DNA of 64,000 nt. Source: Pardosa pseudoannulata (Eukaryota; Arthropoda; Arachnida; Araneae; Lycosidae). How positions within the stretch are numbered: the stretch's first letter is position 1; each line of letters starts with the position of its first letter. The notes under the pieces are model-generated. The model ran no database searches. It was not told the origin of the DNA and saw nothing but the letters and a program-made list of their open reading frames with translations. The stretch is from the NCBI GenBank assembly GCA_032207245.1, contig CM063509.1:105329021-105393020 (forward strand), read 5' to 3'. The position numbers and the translations under genes are program-made. Of the stretch, positions 10,912 through 23,424 are shown piece after piece.

Positions 10912-12053
10912 ACTAGCAAATGTGCCCGTGCTTTGCTACGGTGAGCTTAATATATTACTTTTAAACAAAGATTTTTTTTCGTGCATAACTCTCTAAATTC
11001 GTCACAGTTCAGTTCGAGTAATTGGCATGTTTATATATTTCTATCATAAGCGTATTATAACATTATTCAGTTTTTATAATCGAATTTGTCGTATATTAAA
11101 TTTGCTCAAACTTTTTTTATTGTAAAATATAAGCTTAACCCTAAATTGCATTACTGTATTACTACTGTACGTTGATTAGCAAAGTTAACAGATCTTGCCA
11201 TATTACGTGATAGAATAGGAAGCACAGGTTTTGACAGCAACAGTGCTAATTTTGTTGGTAGTAATAAATGTTTTCCAAAATTAAGGAAATTTATGACAAA
11301 CCACATAGTTTTGTATGAAACAGAAACACACATTCATATCGACAACCATATGAATATGAAGATAACTATATAAAATGATAGGTTTTATTTGGCCATGAGA
11401 GTCACTGAAATTTGTACTTTTTGTACTTAGAATATTGTTGATATGCATTTCATTGTAACATAAAAATGAACCAAGAATTAAATTTAAAATTAGTTCTCAT
11501 ATAAAAATGCTATAATTTGCGTCACATAGAAATGAAAGTGAATCACTTTATATCTCAAATTTCAGTTCAAATCGAATAGATACTAAGCAGACGATTTTAA
11601 ATAATATAAAATAAGAAATGAATAAATGAAATATTTAAATGAATGACGTCATAATGATAGAAAAATATCATTTTCGCCTATTTATTATGTGATGAATTGA
11701 ACATTTTAATCTCCTGCTTTTAACCGTGGAAAACTGCGTTTAAAACAATTACTTGGGATGACGTCACATTGCTAGAAACATTGCTTCTTTCCCTTAGATA
11801 TGATGCGATAAATTAAAAACTTAATCGTTTGCGTTTAACCGGGGAAAATAATGCTTGGAATAATGACATGAAATGCTCGAAAAAGGGGGAAGGAATGAAT
11901 TTCGAACGTTGAAAATTTACAAAAACCTTCCCAGGGATATACCTAAACATTTCCCAAATTTTCACGGCGATTGGATGGATAGTTTTTGAGTCTATTGAGT
12001 ACAGACAGACAGACAGACAGACACACACAAATTCATTTTTATATATATAGATT
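10912..12053 (+). mobile_element. Helitron-like non-autonomous element, long form (ACTAGC...TATATAG)
   Basis: Starts ACTAGCAAATGTGCCCGTG, with a short hairpin (GCCCGT...ACGG) just inside the end. Ends with a CAGACAGACAGACAGA microsatellite (12001-12029) and then ATATATATAGATT. The block with GAATGACGTCATAATG, TAACCGGGGAAAATA and GAATTTCGAACGTT is shared with the CATATAG family below, so they are related. No TIR or clear TSD is seen, and the end-microsatellite architecture resembles Helitron-like HINE/MINE elements. That assignment is inference. Confidence 0.65.
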
Positions 12054-12111
12054 TATCACTAGTTGGAATATTCCATCAGGGTACTCCTGATTATCACGTT
12101 ACTTGGTTTGT

Positions 12112-12240
12112 TGATTGGTTGGCTAGAAGAGTTACGGTCAATTATTTTGCTACACGAGGGCTTATACGATATTACTTGAAGCAGTGGTATACAAGGGTGA
12201 GGTTTGGGGGTTCAAACATCTTTCATGAAATGTTGACAGA
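12112..12240 (-). mobile_element. highly degraded SINE-1
   Basis: The blocks TACGGTCAATTATTTTGC and ACACGAGGGCTTATA parallel the reversed SINE-1 sequence, with many mismatches. No TSD found. Confidence 0.45.
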
Positions 12241-12267
12241 AAAAAATGCACATTTTAAAATTTTTAA

Positions 12268-12733
12268 CACATTGTGTGCGGGTACATTTCACAGGGGAAT
12301 TGTGCTTTTTGAGCTTAAATTTAGTTATCTAGTTCAATCTCAATAGATAGAAAATTATTTCATTTTTTAAACAACTTTTCGTATTTTATATTGAACTATA
12401 TAAACAAATATATAAATAACAACCATAAGATTTTTGTAAACAAAAAATATATTTTTTAGTGGATAAATTTATAATAGTATCGTAAATATGAAAATTCTAA
12501 TAGAAATAGTAGTATATAGTTTTAATATTTTCGAATTATGTTATATATAAACATTTTTAGATTATAAAAAAATGAATAGAGCAATCTTAAAACTAATAAT
12601 GTTTTACAGTGTGGTAACGTTCAAAGCATTTTCCTCTATGAAGAGGTACGCGAAAAACCCGTACTAGTACGTGACCTGCGGTCAAGTATCAATCGTCAGA
12701 AAACGTACTAGTACGTGTCCCGCATACAGTGTG
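12268..12733. mobile_element. piggyBac-like element, family pB-A (466 bp)
   Basis: TTAA on both sides (12264-12267 and 12734-12737). Terminal inverted repeats CACATTGTGTGCGGG and CACACTGTATGCGGG. Near the right end is a palindromic pair CGTACTAGTACG. Relatives are at 39727-40293 and at the right end of the array at 63 kb. Non-coding. Confidence 0.85.
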
Positions 12734-12843
12734 TTAACATAAGCAAAACCTCTCGGCTAACAAATTTGTATTGCTCCTATACTCTTATTATATATTTCTC
12801 AAATTTATTATATAATACGCTCTGGTATTGTGATATAATTTAA

Positions 12844-13357
12844 ACCCTTGCTTTATGAATCGAGCGACGATTGTGTGTGCCACTTTCGATGAAAGCGTCG
12901 TGACCAGAAGCAGTTTCATCACGGGCTAAATTGTGAGCAAACCAGTGATAATAGTACTGCATTTACGATTTAATAAAACCCCAAAATTTGATAATTATAT
13001 TTCATTTCATTTTATTAAAAATAATTATTAATGTTTTTATTTCACATTATATTATTTCTATGTTTTTGATTATATAACAAGAGTAAAAATTTTCAGTCGT
13101 TTAAATATTTTCTATGTAGAAAATATTGCGTAAATAACCTATAAGTGAATAATGTAAAATAATAGTCAAACTTTTGTAAGGGGTATTGTTCTATTACTGA
13201 TACGAGCTTTTCACTTTTGGCCAGAAAGAATCATCATGTGTCTGAAAAGAGATTTTGATTTTTGGCCAGATAGAATCATCACGCGTGTGATATGAGGTTC
13301 TCATTTTAGGCACAGAAGTACAATCACGTCTCCCATATGTTGTTTTAAGGCAAAGGG
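12844..13357 (+). mobile_element. piggyBac-like element, family pB-B (about 514 bp)
   Basis: Flanked by TTAA (12840-12843 and 13358-13361). Ends ACCCTTGCTTTATGAATCG and, reversed, CCCTTTGCCTTAAAACAAC. An inverted, diverged copy lies at 51178-52513. Internal direct repeats of TTTTGGCCAGAAAGAATCATC near 13210 and 13260. No coding capacity. Confidence 0.8.
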
Positions 13358-13424
13358 TTAAAAAATGGCTGATGTGTTGGATACAAAAATTATCCGTCTG
13401 TGCCGTTTTGTTCTACCTCCCTCT

Positions 13425-13603
13425 CCCAAACGATGCTCTAATGGGTAGAACGCTGTTCTTCGTTTCCGGAGTCTGTGGGTTCTAATCTCACTGCAGGCAT
13501 GGATGTTCGTAACTATTCGAAATCTGCTTAAGAAATAGATCGCGGTGTCGTCAGCTCTCGTGTTACAAAAACCAGTACATCGTAGCACTTCAAATCAAAA
13601 CAA
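13425..13603 (+). mobile_element. SINE-1, diverged
   Basis: Collinear with SINE-1 over its whole length, but the B box is mutated (GGTTCTAATCT). The tail is CAAATCAAAACAATC. TSD not resolved. Confidence 0.75.
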
Positions 13604-13649
13604 TCTAAATCCCCAACCATAAGATGTGTGTGTACGACACTGGCTAGAA

Positions 13650-13900
13650 GTTTTCCAGAAGTGTTTTTCAAACCCACCTGATTTTCAAAGTAATTTTACA
13701 GCCAAAAATTTCTATTAAAAGTCCGAATAAAAGAAAATCCGAAGGTGGTGAATGCAAACTATGATGTGGCTGTTGAAGGACTTTTATTTTCCTTCTGTCT
13801 AATGACGTTTTGGTTTGTTTCAAAGTATGGGGTCCACCCTTAAATTTTTGACAGCAGACGTTAACTTTCTTTCGGCTTACAGCTCTTGGAGCATAAATGC
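13650..13900 (-). pseudogene. probable mariner-type transposase fragment
   Basis: The minus-strand frame contains VLQQPHHSLHSPPSDFLLF, resembling the conserved PPYSPDLAPSDF region around the last catalytic residue of mariner transposases, followed by a GCKI stretch as in that domain. Upstream and downstream residues do not align convincingly, and no termini are visible. It may be chance resemblance. Confidence 0.35.
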
Positions 13901-13920
13901 TTAGCAATTTGAGAGGAATT

Positions 13921-14229
13921 TCACTCTGATTAACTCTTTCGGCTTGTAAAAATTTGTTATCTCAAATTTTGCATATTTTGCTATTAGAGACACGTCATGT
14001 TTCGTTGATTTCCGGAAGTTCAATTGCGATTGAACATACATTCATTTTAACTCTATACTCTTAATCGTATGGGATGATGTAATTCGCATCAATATTGCAT
14101 ATTATAGACTTCTATTATTATTATCATACTAACATATTTTAGGATTGTGGGTATTTTAGGTTTTTATCAAAAAATGTTTTATACTGTTAAACTTTGTAAA
14201 TCCAAAGTATAATCCAAAACATTTAGATC
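13921..14229. other. unassigned A+T-rich sequence
   Basis: No feature recognised. Confidence 0.45.
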
Positions 14230-14364
14230 CGGTCTCACCAAAGTCGTTTAACGCCTAACCGCGATTAATCTCTGTTTAAACGGAAATTGTGTCTTACTAA
14301 TGGTTGGCTCCATGGGTTAATCGTGGTTAGCCGTTAAACGATTTTGGTGCATTTGGTGAGACCG
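14230..14364. mobile_element. short palindromic MITE candidate (about 135 bp)
   Basis: The arms CGGTCTCACCAAA...GTCGTTTAACG and GTTAAACGA...TTTGGTGAGACCG are inverted repeats of each other over about 45 bp, allowing small indels. Inner motifs CTAACCGCGATTAA and TTAATCGTGGTTAG also pair. TSD not resolved. Confidence 0.6.
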
Positions 14365-14499
14365 ACTCTTAGAATTATCCTCTCTAGCAACACAAGTAAG
14401 ACATAGAGAGATTCTATTTGTGCCTTGCTGAACTGGGTATAATGGGAGGGCTATGTCAGTATCGGTCTCTTCAGTATCAAAGTTAGTGGTTTCTTTCAA

Positions 14500-14587
14500 A
14501 ATTCGAGCATGGATGTTTGTAGAAATTCAGTAGGTCGGTCTGATTAGTCCTCGTTTGCAAATAGTAGCTAGTCTCAAAACCAAAACC
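14500..14587 (+). mobile_element. SINE-1 3' fragment
   Basis: GAGCATGGATGTTTGTAG through CAAAACCAAAAC matches the SINE-1 body and tail. The tRNA-like head is missing. Confidence 0.55.
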
Positions 14588-15111
14588 TATTTGTGTCTTA
14601 CTTGCGTTGATTTTGCATTTGTTGCTATTTTGGTCACATATGTTTTGCATTTTTATATATTCCCTCTCTTTCTCTCCTTAGCAGACACACCGAGCCAGTA
14701 TTTAAGTTTAGACAAAGCGAGTCTTTTGGATGGAAATTTGATGGTTTAGTTTTATATACGTATCTATGTTTTCACCTAATCTGTAAAGGAGAAAATTATC
14801 TTAAACTACAATAGGATTTAAAAGGCTTTGTTTTATTAGATAAATTTAATCATTTGATTTATACTATTTTATTTTGGGGTTTATAAGTGATTTCCTTTAA
14901 AAATATTTTATATGGTTAAACTTGATAAATTTTAAATTTAAGGATAATGTAAAACATTTAGAATTAGCCTATTCTTCTCTACAAAAATTAACGTAAGAAA
15001 GATACAAATAAATTTTCTATTTTATTACGTGATTTTGTATTATTACTATGTTCTGGCCCAAATGTTTTATTCTCTTATATATTTTCTTCAACTTCCTCTC
15101 TCTTTAGAATG
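14588..15111. other. unassigned A+T-rich sequence
   Basis: A short open frame (14555-14749) overlaps the SINE fragment and shows no recognisable domain. No gene called. Confidence 0.45.
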
Positions 15112-15288
15112 AACGATGGAAATGAGTAAGGCACTGCTCTTCGGTTACCAGAGTTCGTGGGTTCGAATCTCACTGATGTCATTGATCATGCATAGTCGTT
15201 CGAAATCGGCTTTAAGCAGTAGGTCCCGGCATCATTACTCCTTGCATTAGAAACAAAATATCATAGTGCCTCAAACCAAATTAATCCC
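15112..15288 (+). mobile_element. SINE-1, near full length
   Basis: Contains B box GGTTCGAATCT and the conserved GGCTTTAAGCAGTAGGTCCC; tail CTCAAACCAAATTAA. Diverged; TSD not clear. Confidence 0.8.
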
Positions 15289-15605
15289 CCACTGTCTATC
15301 ACAAAGATACGCCATCATGATTTAAGATACGACTTTATATTTTCTATGGCACACTAACGTTTAATTGACGATTCCATATTATACCGTTAGTAACAGCCTG
15401 GACATACAGAAATTGTATTAAAATATGTGTTTATTTGACAAATGCGCAATAAAAAAGCTTTGTACATTTGTTTGTATGTAAGTTTTATGTACATCTAGGT
15501 AAAATGGTACACCAACACAAGGAAAAAAATTAACTTAGATCACATGTAAATAAGATTTACTCTATAAAATCATAATTTGTTGGGTACTGTTAACTTACAA
15601 TCTGT
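15289..15605. other. unassigned sequence
   Basis: No ORF, repeat copy or element terminus recognised. Confidence 0.45.
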
Positions 15606-15609
15606 TTAA

Positions 15610-15969
15610 CCCTTTAACGTGCACGCTCGAGTTAACTCGAGCACGCTAAACTGGCCAAACTGTGAACACTCGAGATAATTCGAGAGGCGTTGTACTTTAT
15701 GTAGCTATAATTTTTCACACTCGAATGCAATTGAGAATTGAGATTAATAGTGTAAAAAAAATCGTTTTAATGATATTTATCATTTACATGGGACTGTAAG
15801 CTATATTCGACTATTTTCTGCAATGTTATCAAAATCCAAATATGAATAAAAAAGGTTGAATATTTTTGTAATTTTCTTGGCAAGACAATGTTCTAAATTG
15901 TGTTTTTTACATTAAAAATAAATTGATATTTTTTGCCGGCCTTTAAAAAAAAAACTGTGCATTAAGAGG
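15610..15969. mobile_element. piggyBac-like element, family pB-C (360 bp)
   Basis: TTAA at 15606-15609 and 15970-15973. Ends CCCTTTAACGTGCAC and, reversed, CCTCTTAATGCAC. Just inside the left end are strong palindromes (CGCTCGAGTTAACTCGAGC, CTCGAGATAATTCGAG). Non-coding. Confidence 0.75.
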
Positions 15970-15973
15970 TTAA

Positions 15974-16404
15974 TCAGCATTCCACACTCGAGCCTGCTTT
16001 GATGAAAATAGATATTTCATATTTGGCCCTATCTTACTAAAAGCTGCTTTAAGTTCAAAGTCAACTTTCTTTAAATGCTATCTCTTATTATTTTTAAGGC
16101 GAAGTTTGTTATTTTTTAACTAGAGTTGAACATTTTTGTTGCATTAAGTAATAAAATAGTATCAAAACTGCTAAAACCTTGTAGCTAATTTTTTTTAGTT
16201 GCATATTTCATAACGGGATCAGAAAGATTTTTAATTTTCCAGAATTGTAAAATACCGTATGAGTCATAAAAAATTTGTTTGTTTTTTGAATGAGATTATT
16301 AGTAAGAATCATTTTCTTTACTGACCGCATGTTATCCAACTTTATTTTATTTTTGATAGGAAATTGATTCGTCTCTTTTCATAATAATTTTTTAATTTTT
16401 ACTA
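15974..16404. other. unassigned A+T-rich sequence
   Basis: No feature recognised. Confidence 0.45.
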
Positions 16405-17302
16405 ACTAGCATATAGCCCGTCATATGATGGGATAGTAAAATGTTTAATTTTCCATAATTGTAAAGTACCCTATGATGCAGGTAAAAAATAGTTTGTTTT
16501 TTGGCTGAGAATTATCAGGTACACGCTCAATAATTTGTTCTCTTTACTGACTGCATATTAGTTGCAACTTTAATTTAACTTGTCATATTATGTAACAGGG
16601 TGGATAGCAGAGGTTTTAATATTAACAATGATTATTTGGTGGTATGTATGAATGATGTCCAAAATTTAGAGAATCGATTGTAAACCATGTGATTATGTAT
16701 AAAAACAAAACACAAACGAAAAAACTTCTTAATTTTAAGATATAACTTAAACGTTAGATATTTATTAGTAGTGAAATAGACTCCTAGACTTTTATGAAAA
16801 TAATTTGTTGTTAATACCGATGATAAAATTTTCATTACAACAAAAATAGTCGATGATTCAATTTAAAATTATCACATATGTACCTATTCTCTAATCTATT
16901 ATTTATTCTAAATATAAAAGAAAAGTGTTTACGTAATATCTAAGTTCAGTGATAACGTATGAAAATAATGCAGACGATATTTGAATAATTTAAAATAAGA
17001 AATGATTAAATGATATGGTTAAAGGATTGACGTCATAATGCTAGAAAATACTGTTATTTTCATCTACTTATAATGTGATAAATTGATGAATTTAATCATC
17101 GTCTCTCTTAGCCAGGGAAAATAGGGCTTGAAATAATGGTATTAAACGATCGAAAGAGGGGAAGGGGTGGTTTTCGAACGTTTTCAACTCGCTTTATTTA
17201 TGTAATAACTCATCAGAATCAATTTTGCTCTGTCCATTTATAACATTCATAAATTCGAGGACGGAATAACTGATAACTTAGATTATTATTATATAGGGGA
17301 TT
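16405..17302 (+). mobile_element. CATATAG-family (Helitron-like) element, copy A
   Basis: Begins ACTAGCATATAGCCCGTC, with a hairpin from GCCCGTCATATGATGGG. Ends ACTTAGATTATTATTATAT, then AGGGGATT. Internal landmarks TTTCCATAATTGTAAAGTAC, GATTGACGTCATAATGC and GGTTTTCGAACGTT recur in all copies. About 900 bp and non-coding. Confidence 0.8.
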
Positions 17303-18057
17303 CTAAGGAAAAAATATACCACTGCACAATGGTTGCGAAACACTGCTCTAGAGTGCACTTTAAAATTCTGATATTCGTAACTTGGGTTAGGGAAGGCTGC
17401 AGTCTGAGTCGGTTAAAAAATCTTCTGTGTTGAAACTGCAGGACTTTAAGCCACACAGCTGTCATTCTCCCACTTTTTGTAAGAGTTTGTAAAATCCTAA
17501 ATTTCACCATAGAACTACCAAGAATGCCGTTTTGACGTTTTCCAAATTTTATGTTTCAAAGTTTGATATAATTTAAGCATTGTTCTTGAAATTTGACACA
17601 ATTTTTAATGAAATATAAGAATAGATAAATATCAATTTCCACTTACCCACTTTAATTTCCATAATCAGTATGACCTATTCTATTGTACCAAGACCGTCAA
17701 AAGCACGACTTAGGCAATTTAAAGTTGAAAGATACAAGTATTCCGCAGCGTTATAACGGCATCTATTTTGCTCGAAGATTCAGTTTAGGTTTTGGTAAAT
17801 GTAATCAAGACGCAATCATTATCAGTTGTTCTATAATTCTAAGTGCAAACTGGAAAAAGTCAAACTCGGAAAAGAGTATGAACGTTATTTTTTGTAAATT
17901 CTAGGCAATAGAAACTGTTTTTGTTTGCTTTTTATTAATAATTAATGAATTAATATATTAAATGTTGTTTTTGGTTAAATTATATTCCTTTATTTACAAT
18001 AACTAAGCAAAATGTTACATTGATAGCCATGATCAAAAATCCATCAATTTGATGGGT
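17303..18057. other. unassigned sequence
   Basis: Short open frames here (17289-17510 on minus, 17683-17904 on plus) have no recognisable domains or splice context. Nothing called. Confidence 0.45.
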
Positions 18058-18061
18058 GCAG

Positions 18062-19106
18062 TGTAACGTACTGGAGATATGGTAGGCGAAACGTCAATGA
18101 AACAGGCTGATAATGTTTAATCTAGACTAAATATTTTATTAGGTGAATAAATTATGTACAGCTATGTACAGGTTCAAAAGATTTCTAAATATTCTGGGAT
18201 CTCGTGCTGAGATAACATTACACAATTACATGCGTGGTAGAGTGAAGGTTTCTAAATCACTGGAACAGTTCGCTAATGAGTGCCGGTACGAATCGCCGAC
18301 ACTATAACCTCCGGCTGACGATCAGTACAGTCAGCTTCCCCACTAAGGTTCAAACTCTCAGAGTGCGTATCACGCTGGAGTCCGTTGAGGAAACTCGGGA
18401 TGCAAGACGATCCAAATATGAGAGTGGTTTTCAAGACCTACTTCTATGCACGAAGTAAAAAAAAAAAATATTAGATAACGGGAATGAGATTAGTCGAAGT
18501 CGACTTTTAGTATTAAAAGCAGAGACTTGGCGGTCTCTAAACAAAAAACTCCAAATAGGAGAGAGACGAGTGAATCCTCTCGAGTCCACATGCACTCAAA
18601 GTAAATCAAGAAAAGCCTATTCTTGGATCAGCCATCTTCTTTTATAGCTCGGTGCCCTTCACGTGATTCTTCCGGAACCTTCCAAAACCTGGATGATCAA
18701 TCTTGACTTCGCCTGAAAAAGCTTGACCTAGTTTGTCCCGAAATCTCTTTAGTAACCGACCCTCATTAAATTCTATAACTATTATTGATAAAAATCTTTA
18801 GAGTCTTTCCAAATTACTACTTTTATCCTTTTGCTTTTAAGTTTTAATATAAATTAAGTATGATTTCTTTCTGCCTATTTTTTAATTACTCGCACACATA
18901 TTTAACAACTATCATTAATTAATATTTTTATCATTCTTATAAAAAGGACATGTTCCTACTCCGCAACGGTCTTTTTTTTCTCATTTATGAAGTAAGGCAC
19001 ATAGACACATATTTTTACCATTTAACGTTGCAACCGTTTCTGCGAGTTATTATATTTATATTTTTTTTTTTAAATCTTTTTTTTTAGTCATGCACGGATC
19101 GTTACA
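18062..19106. mobile_element. solo LTR, 1,045 bp (LTR retrotransposon remnant)
   Basis: Begins TGTAACG and ends CGTTACA, the usual TG...CA form, and is flanked by the 4-bp duplication GCAG (18058-18061 and 19107-19110). An internal segment with CTTCTTTTATAGCTCGG and CCGGAACCTTCCAAAACC resembles the LTR-like block near 23.75 kb. The ends resemble the LTR at 57.1 kb (TGTAGCGTACTGG). A solo LTR forms by recombination between two LTRs; 4-bp TSDs suit Gypsy-type elements. Confidence 0.75.
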
Positions 19107-19359
19107 GCAGTAAAACTAAGTATACACTTAACATCAGTAGTTCTAGTTTATTATTGTGATAAAAGATGGAACAGTTTAAAATTAAATATATTCTATAGAC
19201 GAATAGTTGATTGTTATACAGCTGTAAAATAATTTGTTATATCTTCAGTGATGTAACAATCATAACTGTCACCGGGGTGAAATACCTTTTCGGCGCTCTC
19301 TTCGAAAATCCTATAGTAATTTAATATAATGAATATAAACATTTTGACACCAGAGCATG

Positions 19360-19530
19360 TAGACGTCCTTGAACTCTCTTGCTCAGAGTTGCTATAGTTG
19401 GGAATTTGGTACCTTAAACCGCCGTCATAATGACTTCTAACTTCGCTATGACCCGGATATCATCAGAGACATATCTCGACTGCAATATGGTAGCACACTT
19501 AGTATTTACATGCCATACAGAATCAGCCCG
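19360..19530 (+). repeat. dispersed repeat, copy 1
   Basis: Similar in order to 20797-20965: TTGCTATAGTTGGGAATTTG, TTCTAACTTCGCTATGACCC, ACATATCTCGACTGC, GTAGCACACTTAGTATTT. The 82-codon frame over it is not conserved between copies, so it is not a gene. Confidence 0.6.
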
Positions 19531-19697
19531 GAGGGCCTTTATATGGGCCGGTTTCTTGATGCCATACAGAATGATGCAAAAGTACCGCAGTGCTCTAAAT
19601 CAAATCCAACCAAACCCGAAACTTGTTTACCTCCGTAAATTTCCGGACGAAAAGATACAGAGATACTGTTTGACTTGAATTTGGATATTTATTAATA

Positions 19698-20564
19698 ACT
19701 AGCATATAGCCCTTCATATGACGGCATCAGTAATTTTTTTAATTTTCCAGAATTGTACAGTACCCTATGAGGCAGGTAATAAATAGTTTGTGTTTTGACT
19801 GAGAATTATTTGGTAGACGCTCAATAATTTGTTTATCTTAGTACTCTTCTAAATTCTCCTGATACTGTGAATGCAGTTTAGAATCACGTTGAATTCATTT
19901 AGAAAGATAATTCAAAGTTTTCTCAGCTACGTCGAGATTATCGTTTGCCACAGTAATTAATGGAAATAAAGGAATGAAACTATTATTTCAACTACACCCT
20001 GGAGGTAGATTGAATTTGTTATTAATAAAGGTGAAAAATTTTTATTGCAACAAAAAATAATCTATGATTAAATTTAAAATGATCACATTTGTACCTAATC
20101 TATTATTTAAGCCAAATATAAAAGAAAATTATTTACGTAATATCTAAGTCCACTGATAACATGTATGAAAATAATGCAGGTGATATTTAAATAATTTAAA
20201 ATAAGAAATGATTACATGAGATGGTTAAAGGAATGACGTCATAATGGTAGGAAACAATGTTATTTTTACCTATTTATCATGTGATAAATTTAATCGCCTG
20301 CTCTTAACTGGGGAAAATAGGGCTTGAAATAATGGCATTAACCGCTCGAAAAGAGGGGAAGGGGTGAATTTCGAACATTTTAAAGACCAAAGTATTTTTC
20401 GCTGTGATATGAAGCATATTTATACCAATTTATTTTAGAATCGGATCGATCGTTTAGGAGAAGATAAACTTTACTCGCTTTGAATTTTGCCTCTATCCAT
20501 TCCAGGTCCAATGCTTCATAAATTATGCGGACAGATACTTAGACTATTATTATATAGTGAGATT
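19698..20564 (+). mobile_element. CATATAG-family element, copy B
   Basis: ACTAGCATATAGCCCTTC at the left; ACTTAGACTATTATTATATA then GTGAGATT at the right. Internal landmarks are collinear with copy A. Confidence 0.8.
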
Positions 20565-20796
20565 AATTACATGTAATAATTTATAATATTTACATAAATA
20601 AGCTACAAAGGCACAAAATAGTACAGTTCTTGTCTTCTTTACTTTAGTAATGTCGACGAAGCATGATCTTGTCTTGACTATTTATACATTTTGTTTAGTA
20701 TACATAAACTAGACTGGTACATAAAAGTATAATACTTGTCTTCTTAACAAGCGTAAATTCCCAAGTGGGATCATTGGATGCTACATATTACGGTCG

Positions 20797-21250
20797 ATAT
20801 ATGTCACAACTCAGAAGTCGCTATAGATGGGAATTTGGCACCATAAACTGCCGACTCATCCACGTCATATTGAGTTCTAACATCGTTATGACCCGAATGT
20901 TACTAGTGACATATCTCGAATGCTTGTGTAGCACACTAGTATTTGCTGCCGTACAGAATGATAAATGGCATTTAGATTTTTTTAACATAGTATTACATGT
21001 CAATATAGAATGATGAATGGTATTTAGATTTTTATAACACATAGTATTTTGCATGCATACAAATGAAGAATGGCATTTAGATTTTATAACCTACAGTATT
21101 TACATTATACAGAGATGATGAATGGCATTTAGATTTTATAACAGTACAGTATTTTACATGCCTACAGAAAAAATGAATGGCATTTAGATTTTATAACATA
21201 CAGTATTTACATGCCATACAGAATGATAAATGACATTTAGATTTTATAAA
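20797..21250 (+). repeat. dispersed repeat copy 2 running into a minisatellite of about 57 bp
   Basis: 20797-20965 repeats the 19.4 kb block. It then runs into about five tandem units containing GAATGGCATTTAGATTTTAT and ACAGTATTTACATGC up to about 21250. The expansion occurs at the point where copy 1 ends. Confidence 0.75.
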
Positions 21251-22450
21251 TACCCCATTAGAATCTGCGAACGAATTTGCCGCCAAATGTGGTAAACCTA
21301 CATCCTGAAAATGGAAGAAACAAGAGCTTCTAATCATTATCTGTTGGGGACTGATTTGAACCGAAGCATATTCGATTACATGGGAAACTGTTTAGAAACC
21401 AGTAAAATGCCAAAATAAACGAAAAAAACCTTTTCTTTTTACTCTACTTTTTTTTTCATTTTAAAAAACAAAATAGATTTTTAGTTTAGAAGAAAAAAAA
21501 AAACCCTCCACAAATACATTGCAACAGCAAACATGTGGATTGAATTCCATCGGTCTCGTCGTTTTGCTTTTTCTAGAGGGGGTGGTTGGTGGGGTGAACT
21601 CTAAAAAAGATTTAGTTCAAAGAACGTCATAAAAATATTGAAATCTTTGTTTCTCCAAATTCCTAGTATCGATTGTAAAGATAGAAAGAAAGTTTATAAG
21701 ATAAATCATAGATACAAATATATTTCTCTTGAAAATTTTGTGTTTGAAAACATTGTACGAAATGAAATGATTTTCGATACGTTAACATACAGTCTTATTG
21801 CGAAACATAAAATAGTATCTTAGATTAAAAAGATAAGGATAGATTAAATTATAAAAGACTTAATTTATTTTCTATTTAAGGATTTCTGTAGAATGGAACA
21901 GCAAAAATTTTTATCGATAATGTTACTCCATATACAGGCGCAATGTTTGTTTTTATACTTCTGAGAATTCTTCTGGATTTGAAACATAAGAGGTTATCTC
22001 ATTGAAAACATTATTTATAATCATATATCATTTTGAAATTTAAGATTTTAATAGCAATTTAAGGCTTTTAGCAATTAAAATAGGTCTAAATTGCAATTTA
22101 TGAAATTTCTCATGAAAAGTAAGACTAACTTTTTTAGGTTGTAGTTCATCGCAAATAAACAGATATTACAATATAATGAATAAATTATATTATAATTCGT
22201 TGCCCTTTTCTTATTAAATATTTGAGTGGTAAATAACTTTTATTTTTTAACGCAAATAAAAAAGAAAACATTTTCTTTGAAGCATTTAAATGCCAACTCC
22301 GAGTTTTTAAATCACTTTCAATTTATGGAATTATAGCTTAAATTATCATAGAAAGGAAAATAAAGCATCTTCAGAATTATAAAAATTTGTTCTGCACAAG
22401 GGTACAACAAAAGTTTTTGAAAATTTTCACCACAGCGTAAGTTTTAACCC
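21251..22450. other. unassigned A+T-rich sequence
   Basis: No repeat copy, RNA gene or convincing ORF found in this 1.2 kb. Confidence 0.5.
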
Positions 22451-22510
22451 GTTAGCTATAGTTTGTCAAAATAAAAAAAATAAATAAAAATAAAAAATAA
22501 ATAAATAACG

Positions 22511-22678
<168 letters not shown>

Positions 22679-22680
<2 letters not shown>

Positions 22681-23295
22681 GGGTGGCCATAATTAAATTG
22701 ACAGTGCTCACAGTGTTCTGGAGCGCGATCTATTTGCAAGAATGAAACCACATTTTATAGGAAGATTACACAAGACAGGGGACGAAGGATTAAGCGAAAA
22801 AACAAATTAGTTCCAAAAGTCATAGCTAGGGGAATATTTGGCACTGTGTAATAGAAACTAGAATGTTAACAAATGCAAATCAATACGGAAATTAAATTCT
22901 TAACTGTGCCAATGGATGTAACGTGAAATTTGAATAAAGAACTTCTTCTTCTGCTCAGCGTACGTGATATTGCAGATCACGAAACTTTATCAGTGTTTTG
23001 TAGATTTTTTAAAAGTGTTGCCATATTGCACTTGACCAAAATCAGGAAATGTGTTTACTAAAAGGTAATTTTATTCCGTATTAATTTCTATATTTCTATT
23101 TGTTAACACTCTATTTTCTATAACACAGCGCCAAATATTCCCCTAGCGGTGACTTTTGGAACTAATTTGTTTTTTTTTACGGAATCTATCGTCTCCCGTC
23201 TTGTTTAATCTCCCTACGAAATGTGGAGTCATTCTCGCAAATAGATCACGCTACAGAACATTGTGAGCACTGTCAGCTTAATTATGGCCACCCGG
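22679..23295. mobile_element. 617-bp foldback (palindromic) element inside a TA microsatellite
   Basis: The left arm (22679 to about 22898, starting CCGGGTGGCCATAATTAAAT) and right arm (about 23067-23295, ending TTAATTATGGCCACCCGG) are inverted copies with about 10% mismatch. A loop of roughly 170 bp separates them. TA flanks both ends, but this is trivial in a TA repeat. The long arms suggest a Tc1/mariner-type MITE or foldback element. Confidence 0.8.

Positions 23296-23424
<129 letters not shown>

Noticed and set aside
12001..12029. CRISPR-like array
   Set aside because: Simple CAGA microsatellite at the end of a mobile element; no repeat-spacer structure exists anywhere in the window.
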